Assembly: GCA_020055645.1 (NCBI GenBank) | Contig: CM034549.1 | Location: forward strand, 23,023,930 to 23,087,929 | DNA length: 64,000 nt | Direction: 5' to 3' | Source: Tomocerus qinae | Taxonomy: Eukaryota > Arthropoda > Collembola > Entomobryomorpha > Tomoceridae | Shown: piece after piece, positions 20,005 to 31,000 of the stretch | How the letters are laid out: each line of letters begins with the position of its first letter | Numbering within the stretch: the first letter of the stretch is position 1 | The notes under the pieces: model-generated | Databases searched by the model: none | What the model was told of the DNA's origin: nothing | Seen by the model: the letters and a program-made list of their open reading frames with translations, nothing else | Translations under genes and position numbers: made by a program

Positions 20005-22771
20005 CTATTCGGCATCTGGTGGCATAGTGAATAATACCTTAGGGTTTATTTTTCTTTTCTTTACTGGGGTGTTCACTTTCTGGTTTTCCTTTAGTTTTCT
20101 TTTCAGCAAATTCTTTCTGGAAGATTTTATTCCTACATTTTGTGGACATGATGGTCCTAATGCTTTTCTGTACAACTGAAGTTCCTTATTAATCACAAAA
20201 GGTATGTCTCTTATTGGTTGCCCCCTTTCAACTCTGGGGTCTACCAGTTCTGGTACTAAGACTGTTTCATAGAACCTCTCTAATTCAGGTTTTAATAGTG
20301 CCCATAATATTTCGTCCTGTTGTATTTTTTGACAAAAGTAGTTTTTACCTATTTCTCCGTTTGGTAAAAATACAAAAAAATAACACATTTTTCTTTGAGT
20401 TATACCCATTTGACCTGTTATTTGAAAGTAATATTGATGATTTCTGATTAACTTTATTTCATCGCCACATATATCCAAATATGGTATAACTCCTTCTCTG
20501 ATAGCTGCCTCTATAGTAGAATAATTTCTCGCTGCATACGGGCATTTTATCTCCAAAATAGCAGTTTCCCCTACCCATCCATCTGTAGATGCTCCTAACA
20601 GGCCGTTGGGAAGATCAATATATAGGCCAGCTTTACGAACCTTAATATTATATGCCTTTTCAAATGCAATTCTAGCTTTCTCTTCATTTTCTAATCCAAA
20701 TCCTCTTGGACCTATCAAATTTAACCGGTTCTCCTCTTTAGAATACAACAAATTTTTAACTATGTTTATGGAAGAAGTCTTCTCCAGTTTCCTGACAATA
20801 GTAAAAAAGTTAGATGCCGTTAGTAATTGCTTTCTCTGGGTTACCCACGCGTCGCTTAAACTTTGTTCAATAGTTTTCATTTCAATCAAATCTCGTTCTT
20901 CTTTCGTAATACGTCTTTCTTTCATAAAATTGGATACTTCCAGTATGTAATTGTTCTCGCTCATATCTTCTTTAGTATTACCACCACCATAATCTTTATC
21001 GTCTTCAGTGACTCTGTGTCTGTTGCAGCGTGGCTTTTTAACCACTAGTTTCTGAGTGCAAAACAAAATTCAGTTAAAAATGTGTTATGTAGTATAAAAT
21101 ATATTAAATACTATAGAGTGGGATACGTTGTAATGTATGCCCCGGGTATACCTTTAATGAAAAGGCCTTCGATTTCCAAACACTGTTTGGACTTTTGTGG
21201 AAATTGCGTTTGAATGTCAGTCTTTCAGAATTATTTTTCTGCTTATGACTGTTGGCAGCTATTAGTACCCTTGTAGTATACTGATTTCGCAAGAACAAAT
21301 TCTTTCGTTTTCCCCCAATATATTTTGCGACAACCGACATAAATGCTTCTGCTTGGTTACTTCTAAGGTTTGATATTAGGGATTCTGACAAGTTTGATAA
21401 TCTTTGAAATATAACATTGAATTCTTTCCAGAATATTACATCTTCTGTTACGACGTGTCCAGGACTATCACCTTTTTTACAGAAATAGTTTCTACATTTA
21501 CTGTGTATATTGGCCATGTGATAGGGAACGTTAACTAAGTCATCATGCAGAGTCTTCCAATTTTGTTTGCCATCTTGGTTCAAATGGTTATATTTTATAG
21601 CCGCTATGCAATTGGATCCCGCCTTTGGTATGACACTTTGTAGCCATTTTCTGGATGATAATTTATAAGCTTTGGTCTGCCTGGTAATTTTGTATAAATT
21701 TGAAGTTGCACAACGAATCGCATGATTTACACAGTTGCTTTTAGTAATTTTGATGTTATATCTTTGATGCATGGCTTCTTTAACAGTAGGAAAACAACTG
21801 GAGTCTTGATCTCCTAAAACATTTGTGTAGAATAATTGGTGCATTGCTTTGCTTTTCAAGAAACCTTCCAGAACGATTTCAGTCTCCATCGAGTTTGCCG
21901 ATCCTTCGTGGTTTTTGAAACACTTGTGAGGAGAAGAACTTTGTCCTAAGCTATCACAAATGAAACAGTATTTATTTTTTATTCCTAACCACAAAAGACT
22001 TCCTGTCTTGTTTCCTATTATTACAGCACAGCCGGACAAGGATTTGTAGGAATGGCCGTAACTCCGTTTTCCCCAGCCTCCGTCACATGTCACCGAAATA
22101 CCTGGCACGCCATCGTAATAAACTGTATTCGGATCCATCAAAGCTAGCTCTTTTTCTTTCTTTCCGTTTTCGGTAACTGTTTTCCATAAGGCAGTTTCGT
22201 GATATTTGTGTACTTTCATTTCGTTGTCCCTGTAACATTTATAGCTTAGTGGAGGAATGTCTAACACTTTAAGTTGGTCAAATAAAGATTTGTATCCTCC
22301 ACCACCCAACATTGCTCCCCAAGTTGCAGCTTGGTTTACTGGTAAGGATGTTTGCGATGAGTCTGTTAGCAATTTCAGTTTTTTGGAGCAAATGTCGCAA
22401 CGTATGTGAAGAGTGGAGTGAATTCCATTCCAGGTTTCTTTTAAAATGTAAAGGCTGCCATCATGACATCGTTTATTATGTTCTTTTGAGACATCCAACA
22501 ACTTTTGAAAAAAGGATACACATACAATTCTCCTTCCAGTCATTTGTCGTGTCCTAATAGGTTTTGCGTTTGAATGATTGCTAGTCTTGTTTGAACCAGA
22601 ACATGTTGATAAATTAGCTGAAGAAATTGGAGTTGATGCATCAGATATGATTATACCGAGATTTTCAGTTGATGTATAGTTAATTTCATTTTCAGTAGAA
22701 TGTGGACGTAAATTCCGTTTCAATCTGTTTTTAAGAAGTCGCCTTTTGTAAATTTTTCTCTTTTTGTTCAT
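20005..22771 (-). CDS. Mutator/Kolobok-like DDE transposase fused to a YqaJ nuclease
   Basis: Exon 1 is 22771-21152 and exon 2 is 21051-20005, on the minus strand. A 100-bp GT-AG intron joins them in phase 0, giving 888 residues. Residues 1-540 match the animal Mutator-like transposase domain: C125/C128, D230 (CDGGW), C269/C272, D321 or D323 (GDQDSS), C347/H350 (CVNH) and E475 (NQAEA). Residues 541-888 are a YqaJ/lambda-exonuclease domain: LTASNF at 617-622, GLENE at 659-663, D697 (ASTDG) and E707-K709 (LEIKCP). The first ATG is chosen; an acceptor site 10 bp upstream suggests a 5' UTR intron. Without splicing the transposase would end at 21104 and the YqaJ frame would lack an ATG, which favours the fusion. 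All key residues are present and no stop occurs, so the gene may be active. Confidence 0.8.
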
Positions 22772-22859
22772 GTTGAGTAAACTAAAAGAATACAACAGTA
22801 TATCACATTATTAAACATTGGATTGAAGAGTGGATATTGAATATTAAACAGAAAATTAA

Positions 22860-23230
22860 CTGCTGACGTGCTAAAACAGGGACGATTTAAATTTCTCCAG
22901 AACCCGGGACGAATGTTACTATATTCTCCACTCTTCAACGATACTACTGTTGGTACGATATCCTTCTGTGACTAAAACTCAGGACAATTAGCACTTTAAT
23001 TAGTTGATTAGCTACGTGGACTAGAACACGGGACGAATGTTGCTTTATTCCTCTTTCTTCTACGCTGTTGTTACTTTTAAACAAATGGCTGTATTTCTCA
23101 CACCTAGAAAAAGTTCATAATATATGATTAACTGGTAACAAACAGCTGTTTATCAGTGGCCTATCAGTAACGTCAGCACTTACACTAGTTTGAGTGGAAC
23201 CGAGAACAAACATTCTAATTTCTGGTCGTC
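22860..23230. repeat. Degenerate repeats upstream of the transposase, related to 19560-19990
   Basis: GAACCCGGGACGAATGTTAC (about 22900) and GAACACGGGACGAATGTTGC (about 23024) match the core of the 114-bp units in the same orientation. A weaker GTGGAACCGAGAACAAACAT follows near 23193. They lie between the transposase start and the right end of the element, so they could be transposase binding sites or promoter repeats. Confidence 0.65.
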
Positions 23231-23696
23231 AGTACTTACAGTGCAATATGACCCCTCGGATTAACTGTAAATGGCAAATAATTAATTACACAATGAATAA
23301 GGGTAATAAAAGGAGAAAAAATTATTGTGACAACATCGTTAAACAGAAATAAACAGTTACCTATTATTGATAGAAAATAAGGACAAATGTAGCACCTATA
23401 TTTAGGTAATCTGGATTGAAGTACAAAAACCATTAGCTTTCAAATCTTTTAACAATAAAGTGTGAAACCCAAAATTTAAAATACCGTCGTTACAAAACAA
23501 TAAATTTCGATTTTCTAGACAACCGCACGTCAGAAGATGTAAAATGTTGCATGTTGTACGTTGAGATGCAGCATTACTTTTTGTGTATACTAATACAAGC
23601 CAAATTGAACAAGGTTTGTTTATTACTTTTCTCCCTGTAGTATTAAAAGTTCGCGCAGGCGTAAGTCTGCTGTTCGTATCATCGAGACAGCCTTAA

Positions 23697-25210
23697 GTTA
23701 CTTGTTTGTTACAAATGAGGATTACAGATGTCTCATTGCAAATTGAAACTTCCAGTATATACAGTATATAGCAATGGCTGTCGCTGTTACGTAACTTTTT
23801 CAACAAAGATATATTCGAAACTTTACTTAGACATAGGAGTTTTGTCAGTTTTATGCATGAGCATCTGATTCGAAGTGTATAATTAATTATTCTAACTAAC
23901 TCCAAGTACAGGAGAATACCTGTTCAGGGGCCGTGTAAAATCACCCTTAAACGGGTAGCGCAGTGGTGTAATGTAGTAGCGCTCTCTCTCACCACCTTAT
24001 CCTCATATACAATCTATGGTAATATAAGGCTAGGCTCAGCTGTAGCTAATAGCACCTAATAGCTATGCTATACTATAGTTAGTTGATAGTAAATAATAAA
24101 AGTAATGCAAATCCATTTACATAAAAGAAGAGATTATGGTAGTGAAGTTAGTGCAATTATTTACACCGACCGACCTAGTAAATGCGAAATGGTATCTTGA
24201 ATCTTGATATCATTTTGTGTATTTTGCACATTGCACCTTGACTCTCAACTCTGTAAATTGTATTTGTATTTTGTACTGTGACATTACTAAATAATAATAA
24301 GTGTAAAGAAATGAAAACGTATCGTATTTATTTATTTTTGAAACGCAAATTATGTATTGATTTAGGATTGATTATTCAATTTTGAGTTTAGTTAGCTGCA
24401 TAACCAGTAGTGGACACGGACAGTGGACGTAAATGACCTACTAAGCACATTTAACATTTATTGATTATTACTGTCACTGAGACTCGTGTTTTTGTTTTTG
24501 ATCATTGATTGGTCACTTATTCATTATTATTATCTAAATATCTGCAGATAGTTTCGATTTTCGATTCGAAACTTTAGAACAGTCTCAAGTCCATTAATAA
24601 AGTTGAGGTTATTGAGAAAGTACAGTTAGTTGACAGCCTACAATTCTACATTCCGCAGCTACAAGGACGAAAAATACAACTGAAAACCAAAGATTGCTAA
24701 ATGATGGATGAAAAGGAAATGTAGAATTTTCTCTATTTGGACTTCATATTTCTGACTTCATACTTCGTAAGTTGTTCAAAATTTTTCTAAATATGAAATA
24801 GCCATTAAGTTCAGGTCTCGTTAAACTATAAGTCATAAGTGACCAGATCTTTTCACGGTTAGGCACTTTTGGTGGGCCAGCATAGATAGTCCATTTATTA
24901 TAGTCCACGTACCTTGCTCATGTTCTGCCCACCAAAAGTCATTATTCTTGTTATGTAATATCCATTGATTGCTTTATTACTTTACACAGCTCAGCTATTT
25001 CATTGTTCATATTCAATATTTGGAACCCATGAGGTGATTCTGCAACGGCTTTAATTTCTGAAAACTATGGGCTAAAGAAATTTTGGTTATCGAGGATTTA
25101 TATTTTAACGGAGGTTCTAATCTATGAAGGTATATTAACAGGAAGAAGTTTGAAAGGAGATGGTTCTTGTAAATTAAAAGATAGAAAAACTAATATCGTA
25201 ATATAATTGA
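23697..25210. other. Intergenic between transposon and GSKIP
   Basis: No gene recognised. A tRNA box-A-like stretch near 23955 has no matching box B. A 5' UTR exon of GSKIP probably lies here, because an acceptor precedes 25236. Confidence 0.4.
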
Positions 25211-25273
25211 TAATTGTGCTATTTCTCTTTTATAGGTACTAGTTTTGCATTTGATGGAAAATGTATAAAAACT

Positions 25274-25606
25274 ATGACAGAAAATCAGTGGGTTGAGGAA
25301 GCTTTGGCAGTCGCTGCTGATATATCTTCTTGTGTGATTCGAGTCTCCCTCAGTGATAAATTAAATTCAATAGCTTTACAATCAGCGTATCTCAATATTG
25401 AAACTGTAGAATCTAATCGCATAACTGTACGAGTCAATCCCCAAGGATTTTGTGTTGTCGGTACTGATAGTTTTGATGACAACAGCTTAGAAAAGGAGAC
25501 AACTGTTATCTACGAAACAATTTACTCGCTCCTACAAACCTTTAGTTCAGCCTATACATTAACATTTGCCGAGCAGCTAATAGCCAAACTTGAAAATATT
25601 AAGTAA
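25274..25606 (+). CDS. GSKIP: GSK3-beta interaction protein (GSKIP)
   Basis: A single coding exon of 110 residues. GSKIP is a small cytosolic A-kinase anchoring protein that binds PKA regulatory subunits and GSK3-beta and limits GSK3 activity. Seen: a family-like core with AYLNIETVESNRITVRV at about 39-55, and the C-terminal GSK3-binding helix YETIYSLLQTFSSAYTLTF at about 80-98, which aligns with vertebrate YETVYSLLDTLSPAYREAF. The ATG at 25274 is chosen because a splice acceptor (TTTTATAG) lies just upstream, implying a non-coding 5' exon. It is shorter at the N-terminus than vertebrate GSKIP. Only 90 bp separate its stop from the TMCC start, with no AATAAA between. Confidence 0.9.
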   Translation: MTENQWVEEALAVAADISSCVIRVSLSDKLNSIALQSAYLNIETVESNRITVRVNPQGFCVVGTDSFDDNSLEKETTVIYETIYSLLQTFSSAYTLTFAEQLIAKLENIK

Positions 25607-25696
25607 ATCACTGAGAACAATTTTCTCAAATCATTATAACTTTTGAGTTGGTATTTTATATTTGAAAATAGTGTATATACACTCCAAATTTTCGCA

Positions 25697-28600
25697 ATGG
25701 AGTCGGTTCCTAGTGCTGCAGATACCAGTAAATCAGACAACCATGACATTGAAGTAAGTCCAAGTCGGGCCAATTCCATTCACACAATTCAAGCAAAAGT
25801 TATTCGTGCTAAGAAACGCATTCAAGAAGAACAAAGACGACGAGATGAAAATGTAGAAGAGTATTTAAAAATGGCTGCAGTTGCTCAAAGGAACCAGCTA
25901 CCCCAAGTCAAAGCGTTGTTTGAAAAACGAAATACCAAAGCTGCAACTCACATAGCAGCACTTCAGCGGAAATTGGAACGCTACCATGATGATCTCCAGG
26001 TCACAAATATATTGTTGAATTTTGGTATTGGTATCCAGTACTAATCCAGCACTAATCCAATTTCGTCGTTAATACTTATCATAATTTATTGTTTTACATA
26101 GGAATTAGAAGCTGAATCGCAAAAACTCTCAAGTCCAAATAGGAGTACAAATAAAGCATCTGCCGGTAGCCCGATGACAGGTATTCAAGATGGGGCAAGT
26201 GGCAATCCACCGGTTCACGGCAGTGAAGCTTCCGGCTCATCAACTGCTTCTTCTCATAGAACTTCTAAAGGTCGCTTACAACATGTCAGCCATGGAATTA
26301 AGTAAGAATCTTCCATAATGTTCAATAACACTATTAAATATAGGGTATATTTCCCTACCTACCTTAGAATAAATAAATTAAAAGAATTCAAACAACTTCA
26401 AGATTAGTGTTTGTGATCTAATCTGACGAGCACTAATAGTACTAAATAAATAAATTTAAATCATCGTCTGGTCATGGTCCTATTCTTGGTATTAAAAGAC
26501 GTGTGATGGTGTGTTTGTACTTTTAGTTAAAGCTGCAGAATTGTTTACTCAATTCAACCCAGTTTGAAAAATTACGTTACAGTTTCCTGTAGTAATAAAA
26601 AGTTTTTACTGGATGCCATCTTAATAGTAATTTGTTAAAGCTGCAATTGAGCTGGGAATTGTGCATTGCATGATAATCTTTCCAATTTTCAAGAGGGCTC
26701 TTATTAAATGCAAAAAACGACCTTTTTATGCTAGCCAGCTTTATATCATAGCTATATTTACATTTAAAGTAATATTATTATAAACAAATTATTATATTCT
26801 ATACTGTATACTCTGACATGAGTTGATTCAAATTCAATTTGAATGCAATATAAAAAATTTTTACATGTCCTTTGAGGAATTTGCTAAGAAAGTAAATGCT
26901 AATTCAGATGGAGTTTTCCTTGTAGGGAGGAAATAACATATACATACATAAAAGCAAGCAGGCGATTGTGTTCAAAAATAAAAATGTAGCGTTTTTAGTC
27001 TTTTAATAATCTTTCAGACTGAGAATATGCCTTGTAGTAAAACTTTGATGCAGGATGTTCTATCTGATGAGAGTAATCAAGCTGTTCTAAAGCAAGTTTT
27101 CGTTTCATGAAACTCTTGTTGATCGATGCTGTATTTTTAAGATTTAAAAAGTATTATTCGTTATTTTAGTAATAAACGGGTGCTTTTTTGGATGAAGGTC
27201 TGTCAGTGGAAACTTGAAGGATGGAATCACGGGAATATCTGGGTCGGTAACGTTATTCGGTTGCACGATATTACCTGTAAAATCTTCACTTTTAATTGCT
27301 TGCATTTGCATGCATGTATCCTTTTTTGTGACTTCTTCATTAATGTGGTTTTAAATGGCAATCACCGTTAGTATGTAATAATCGCTTTACGTTTTTGTTG
27401 ACTTGTTGACACTTACTAACTTTTACTACTACAATCACCGCTTCATTTCAGTTCTATTCTATTTATTCTTCTCTATTGTGGGTTCGTTAAAAAGCTTGAT
27501 AGTGAATGTAAAAAGTAATTATAATTAAATGGCAATTCACAACATATTCAAATGTAGTCATTTGTTTTGTTACTGTATTATAATGACTAATGACTACATG
27601 ACTTTACTGTACAGTACACCAGCAGTAGCAGTTGATAGATAGAGGGTATGATTATAGATAAAAGTTTGGTATTAATTATACTTATATTAAGTATCTAGCC
27701 CTATATAGTCTTTAGTATATAGTACAATTATAGCTGAAATGCACGCTGTTTTGTTTAATCGTTTATGTTTTGCATTGCTTCCTCCTATAGCACTGGTTTG
27801 CAAAAAATGCATTGTGTGTAAAAACATTGTAAATTAGTAATGACTTCAAGATATTAGGCAACACCAACTATCTTGCCATTTATCATTATAGTGATTTTAG
27901 TGTATGTTGAATGTATTGTAAATTTTTTCGTATTGTGTCTTGGTCATGATATTTGCTGTAATTTTAAATTGGCAAGAAAGAATTTTGTAAATATTAGTGT
28001 AATTCCCTTTGTAGAACGGTGATTTCGAAACCACGAGAAATAGCTTCGTATCTTCTAAAGCAAAAATTTGGTTCTGCGGATAATATCACATCTGCGATAT
28101 CTAGGGAATCGGATAATGTGCACTCCAGTGGCCAACATCACGGTTCAGCTCACATACCACATGAAATGTAAATAGTTTACGAGCATGAGATCACCTTTCT
28201 ATTTCAACGGGAAATCTAATTGATTTAAACATGATTTTGTCAGCGGAATTGGTGGGAGCGGAGGTTTGGGTACGAGTCATCCTGCTGGAGAAGAGGAAGT
28301 AGCTGTGTCGGAGTGCTCTGAATCCGCTCAAAGCAGTAGTCTAGGTCATGACATGAGAAACAATTCTAGCATCCATAACCAATCCGACTTCGCAATGATT
28401 TTGCAGCAATTGAGTGAGCTAAGAGAAGAGTTTTCAAATGTACGCGAAGATTTAGAAAGCTTTAAGGTAATTGCAAGTTAATTCATTTTTGTTGCTACAT
28501 TTTGCATCGCATAATTGTGTAATGACTGTATAGTGTTGTAAAACTCTTAACAATATATTGAAATTGTGTACTAAGGAAATATACACCCTGTAATTTTGTT

Positions 28601-29267
28601 TAAGGTGCAGGCAACAACAGATTCAAGTTTCATATGCCAAGGGCTTCAAGAGGAGCGTTTTCGAGCGGAAAGGTTAGAAGAACAAGTCAATGATTTAACA
28701 GAACTTCATCAGGCTGAAACTGGGAATCTAAAACAAGCATTAGCTGACGCGGAGGAAAAGTTAAGCTACCAAAGCGAAGAGAGACTTAGAGATCTGGCTG
28801 AAATGCTAGATTCATTTCAAACGAAGGTAATATTTAAGTTAAATCCCCTTGCGTCTTCTAATTAATAGAAATTTATGAATGATGTAATGTAACACGGTGT
28901 CTTGAATGATTCCTGGGAAATTATAAAATCGCATATTACTTTGTTTTCCTATTTTATTTTTTTCTGGCCCTTGCAGATAACACGACTTGAGCAACAGCAA
29001 CAACAATTGGTTACAATAGAAGGCATTGAAAACTCAGCTGCACGAGCTTTGGCAGTAAAACTTGTCAACGTAGGGCTGACGATGCTTCAACTTTTGCTCC
29101 TGTTGGTCGCTACGATTTCTTCAGCCTTAGCACCGTTTCTCGGTTCTCGGATACGTGTTTTGGCATCTATTATATTAGGTCTAGGAGCCTTCCTTGTACA
29201 CCGCAAGTGGCCACAAGCGCAAGAACTTGTTTTAGATTTTTGGACAGATCTTTTAAATCGTTTGTAG
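25697..29267 (+). CDS. Tmcc: Transmembrane and coiled-coil protein, TMCC1/2/3 family
   Basis: Exons 25697-25999, 26102-26301, 28015-28167, 28244-28466, 28605-28826 and 28977-29267 give 463 residues. TMCC proteins are ER membrane proteins linked to ER-endosome contacts and ER shape. Domains in order: a first coiled coil (about 27-101, rich in K/R/E/Q); a Ser/Gly-rich linker; the hallmark TVISKPREIASYLLKQKFGS at about 169-188; a second coiled coil (about 270-385) with EERFRAERLEEQVNDLTELH and the QQQQQ run; then two hydrophobic helices (about 396-422 and 427-445) near the C-terminus. The exon 5 acceptor is ambiguous by six bases (28605 or 28611). A poly(A) signal lies at 29499. The start is the first in-frame ATG after GSKIP. 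Confidence 0.92.
26302..28014. other. 1.7-kb second intron of the TMCC gene
   Basis: No nested gene recognised. The longest frame (27180-27371) has no motif. It is AT-rich with no clear mobile element. Confidence 0.5.
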
Positions 29268-29977
29268 TTGACTTAATCATTAAGCCTTTAAACTTGTTCT
29301 CAATTTTCGCATAATCTTATACGATGTTTGTTATTTAACTACATTTCGAAATCTTAAAATGGGATATGAGGCAAAATTTTTCAAATTCGTAATAAGTACA
29401 TTCGCCAACTGATATAATCTGTGGATCATAATGCTTAATTGCAGCAATTATATACGATGGACGTTGGCCAAAAATATTTAAATTGATTGGTAACAAAAAA
29501 TAAATATGTTAGAACTTCGAACTAAAGACAATAACTCAATCCAACTTTTCCTGGTAATGTAGACTGATTTTGATTTTTTAAGCTGTGAAGAATAGTATTT
29601 AGTGGATTTTATCATTTAATACACTTTCGCGTTTGTCATTATGTAATTATTGATTGTTATACGAGATTGCCATTACAGTAATTAGCATGCAGCGCGGCTT
29701 GGAGGAACATTATTTACCTTTTATCTAAGTTTAGTTACTACTACAACTCGCTGTATTGCATACTGGCGTTTTGTGGGTTGCTCTTTACAGATGCCTAAGT
29801 GTATTTATGTAACATTAATTCAAATGTGATTTTAATTAGGTATACAAACTTAGAAACTTGACAAAAGCAGGAGAAAGTGCACAAATAAAGTTTAATTTTA
29901 TCAATTGGAAACTTTTAAGACAACAAACGAAATTATATTTTTATTTCAGTAATTTGAGCGAGACAGGCTAAAATCAA

Positions 29978-30750
29978 TCATGTAAGACGACGATGATCTA
30001 CTTTGTCTAAAGTTATCAAAGGCTTTAATTGTTCAGCCAGGTTTCGCATGTCTTCACCAACAGCATCTTGTCCAGATGGTGTGACCACACTCATCTCTAC
30101 ATAATGAGATCCACTTACGGGTTCCAAATCATGTGGTTGCTTACCAGGATCATATCTTAACAATTTTCCAACGATAATCTTTAGCCGTCCTTTTCGAAAA
30201 ATAAAACCTTTGCTCACAAAGTCAAATTCTCGACGGCAGCCCAATTCTTTTAAGAACTCCACTACATCCGATCCACATGCGACATCCAGGACACTTCTTA
30301 CCATTGTTGGTCGATTTTTATCTCCCAATTCTGGCTGACCCACCTAGAAACAAGAAAATTAACAATTGCAACTCTTCATCACATTAGTTCACAAAGAATG
30401 CCTACGAAAAGGACAAAAGAAAAACTTACATAGCGCAAATGCCACGGAGATTGGTTATCATCCAAAGGTCGCCTGACCCTTAGCGACAAAGCTTGTGAAG
30501 CCTGTGATGGGTTTCCTAGTAGAACGAAGCAAGCTTCATGATCATGAAATGACTCAGGACCCACATCGACATTGTCACACAGACCTCTTAAGCGATGTAG
30601 AAGGACGTCAACTGCGCTATCATGAATCGATGCTTGCAGAAGGTATTCTTGATTAGGAACAAGATTCGTTTTCAATGCTGATTGAAGGGTATCATGTGCA
30701 GAAAGTGACTGCAGTTCTTGCTGCTTAGCTGACGGTTCCAGGGAGTCCAT
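29978..30750 (-). CDS. MED18: Mediator complex subunit 18 (head module)
   Basis: Exons 30750-30430 and 30343-29978 give 228 residues. MED18 belongs to the Mediator head with MED20 and MED8 and helps transmit regulator signals to RNA polymerase II. Seen: EYLLQASIHDSAVDVLLHRL then RGLCDNVD near the N-terminus; PWHLRYVGQPELGDKNRPTM across the splice junction (about 101-120); the central FVSKGFIFRKGRLKIIV; and the C-terminal GEDMRNLAEQLKPLITLDKV. All are family signatures, and the length is near the human 208. The ATG at 30750 is the only one in frame; the open frame runs upstream to a TTG. The first 26 bp overlap the end of Gemin7 in another frame. A poly(A) signal lies at 29940-29945. Confidence 0.95.
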
Positions 30751-31000
30751 TTGTACTGGGGATGACAAACTGAATACTTGAGATGTCCTTCGTCTCTAAT
30801 AGAACAACTTGACGGGAATCGTCTTTAACAACTATTTTTTCGAACTCTCGACTAGCCCCGAGAAACTGACCAGATATCTCGGTCTGTGTTGTCGTCAGAA
30901 TTCTGGTATCTTGACTATTCACTGTCGATACGCACTGTAAGAAGGACTTTCGTAGTAAAGCTCGTGCCCTTTGCTCTGGTGTATCTTCTATCACGGACAT
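30725..31000 (-). CDS. GEMIN7: Gem-associated protein 7 (Gemin7)
   Basis: Intronless, 91 residues. Gemin7 has an Sm-like fold and works with Gemin6 in the SMN complex that assembles spliceosomal snRNPs. Seen: PEQRARALLRKSFLQCVSTV at about 8-27, corresponding to the family QRARxxLRxRYLR opening; an Sm-type strand block (TTQTEISGQFLGASREFEKI, about 37-56); and the closing VVLLETKDISSIQF. It lies immediately upstream of MED18 on the same strand, and their coding regions overlap by 26 bp. No intron donor was found before the stop. The last 15 residues reach beyond the usual Sm core. The family call rests on pattern recognition of a small, fast-evolving protein. Confidence 0.8.
   Translation of the reverse strand: MSVIEDTPEQRARALLRKSFLQCVSTVNSQDTRILTTTQTEISGQFLGASREFEKIVVKDDSRQVVLLETKDISSIQFVIPSTNGLPGTVS

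Larger units (their letters stand above)
17419..23696. mobile_element. TTAA-flanked DNA transposon with DEDDh exonuclease and transposase-YqaJ genes
   Basis: 6.3-kb unit. The left end is TTAA at 17419-17422 followed by GGCTATCTCGACGATGCG. The right end, read in reverse, is TTAA (23693-23696) followed by GGCTGTCTCGATGATACG. A second inverted motif, ACTACAGGGAG plus an AT-rich run, sits at 17797-17820 and, inverted, at 23620-23642. Inside are an exonuclease gene (+, 17984-19478) and a convergent transposase-YqaJ gene (-, 20005-22771). Degenerate repeats built on GAACCGGGACG lie between the two genes and upstream of the transposase. Both genes are uninterrupted. TTAA duplications are known for piggyBac and Kolobok; with this transposase type I infer a Kolobok-like element. 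A non-autonomous relative lies at 10583-11210. Confidence 0.75.

Noticed and set aside
17797..23642. ACTACAGGGAG inverted pair as the true ends of the transposon
   Set aside because: Sequence outside it (17419-17796 and 23643-23696) also pairs at the TTAA-flanked termini and is shared with the element at 10583-11210, so this motif is subterminal.
23955..24000. tRNA or SINE head (TAGCGCAGTGG box A)
   Set aside because: No box B, cloverleaf or second copy found.
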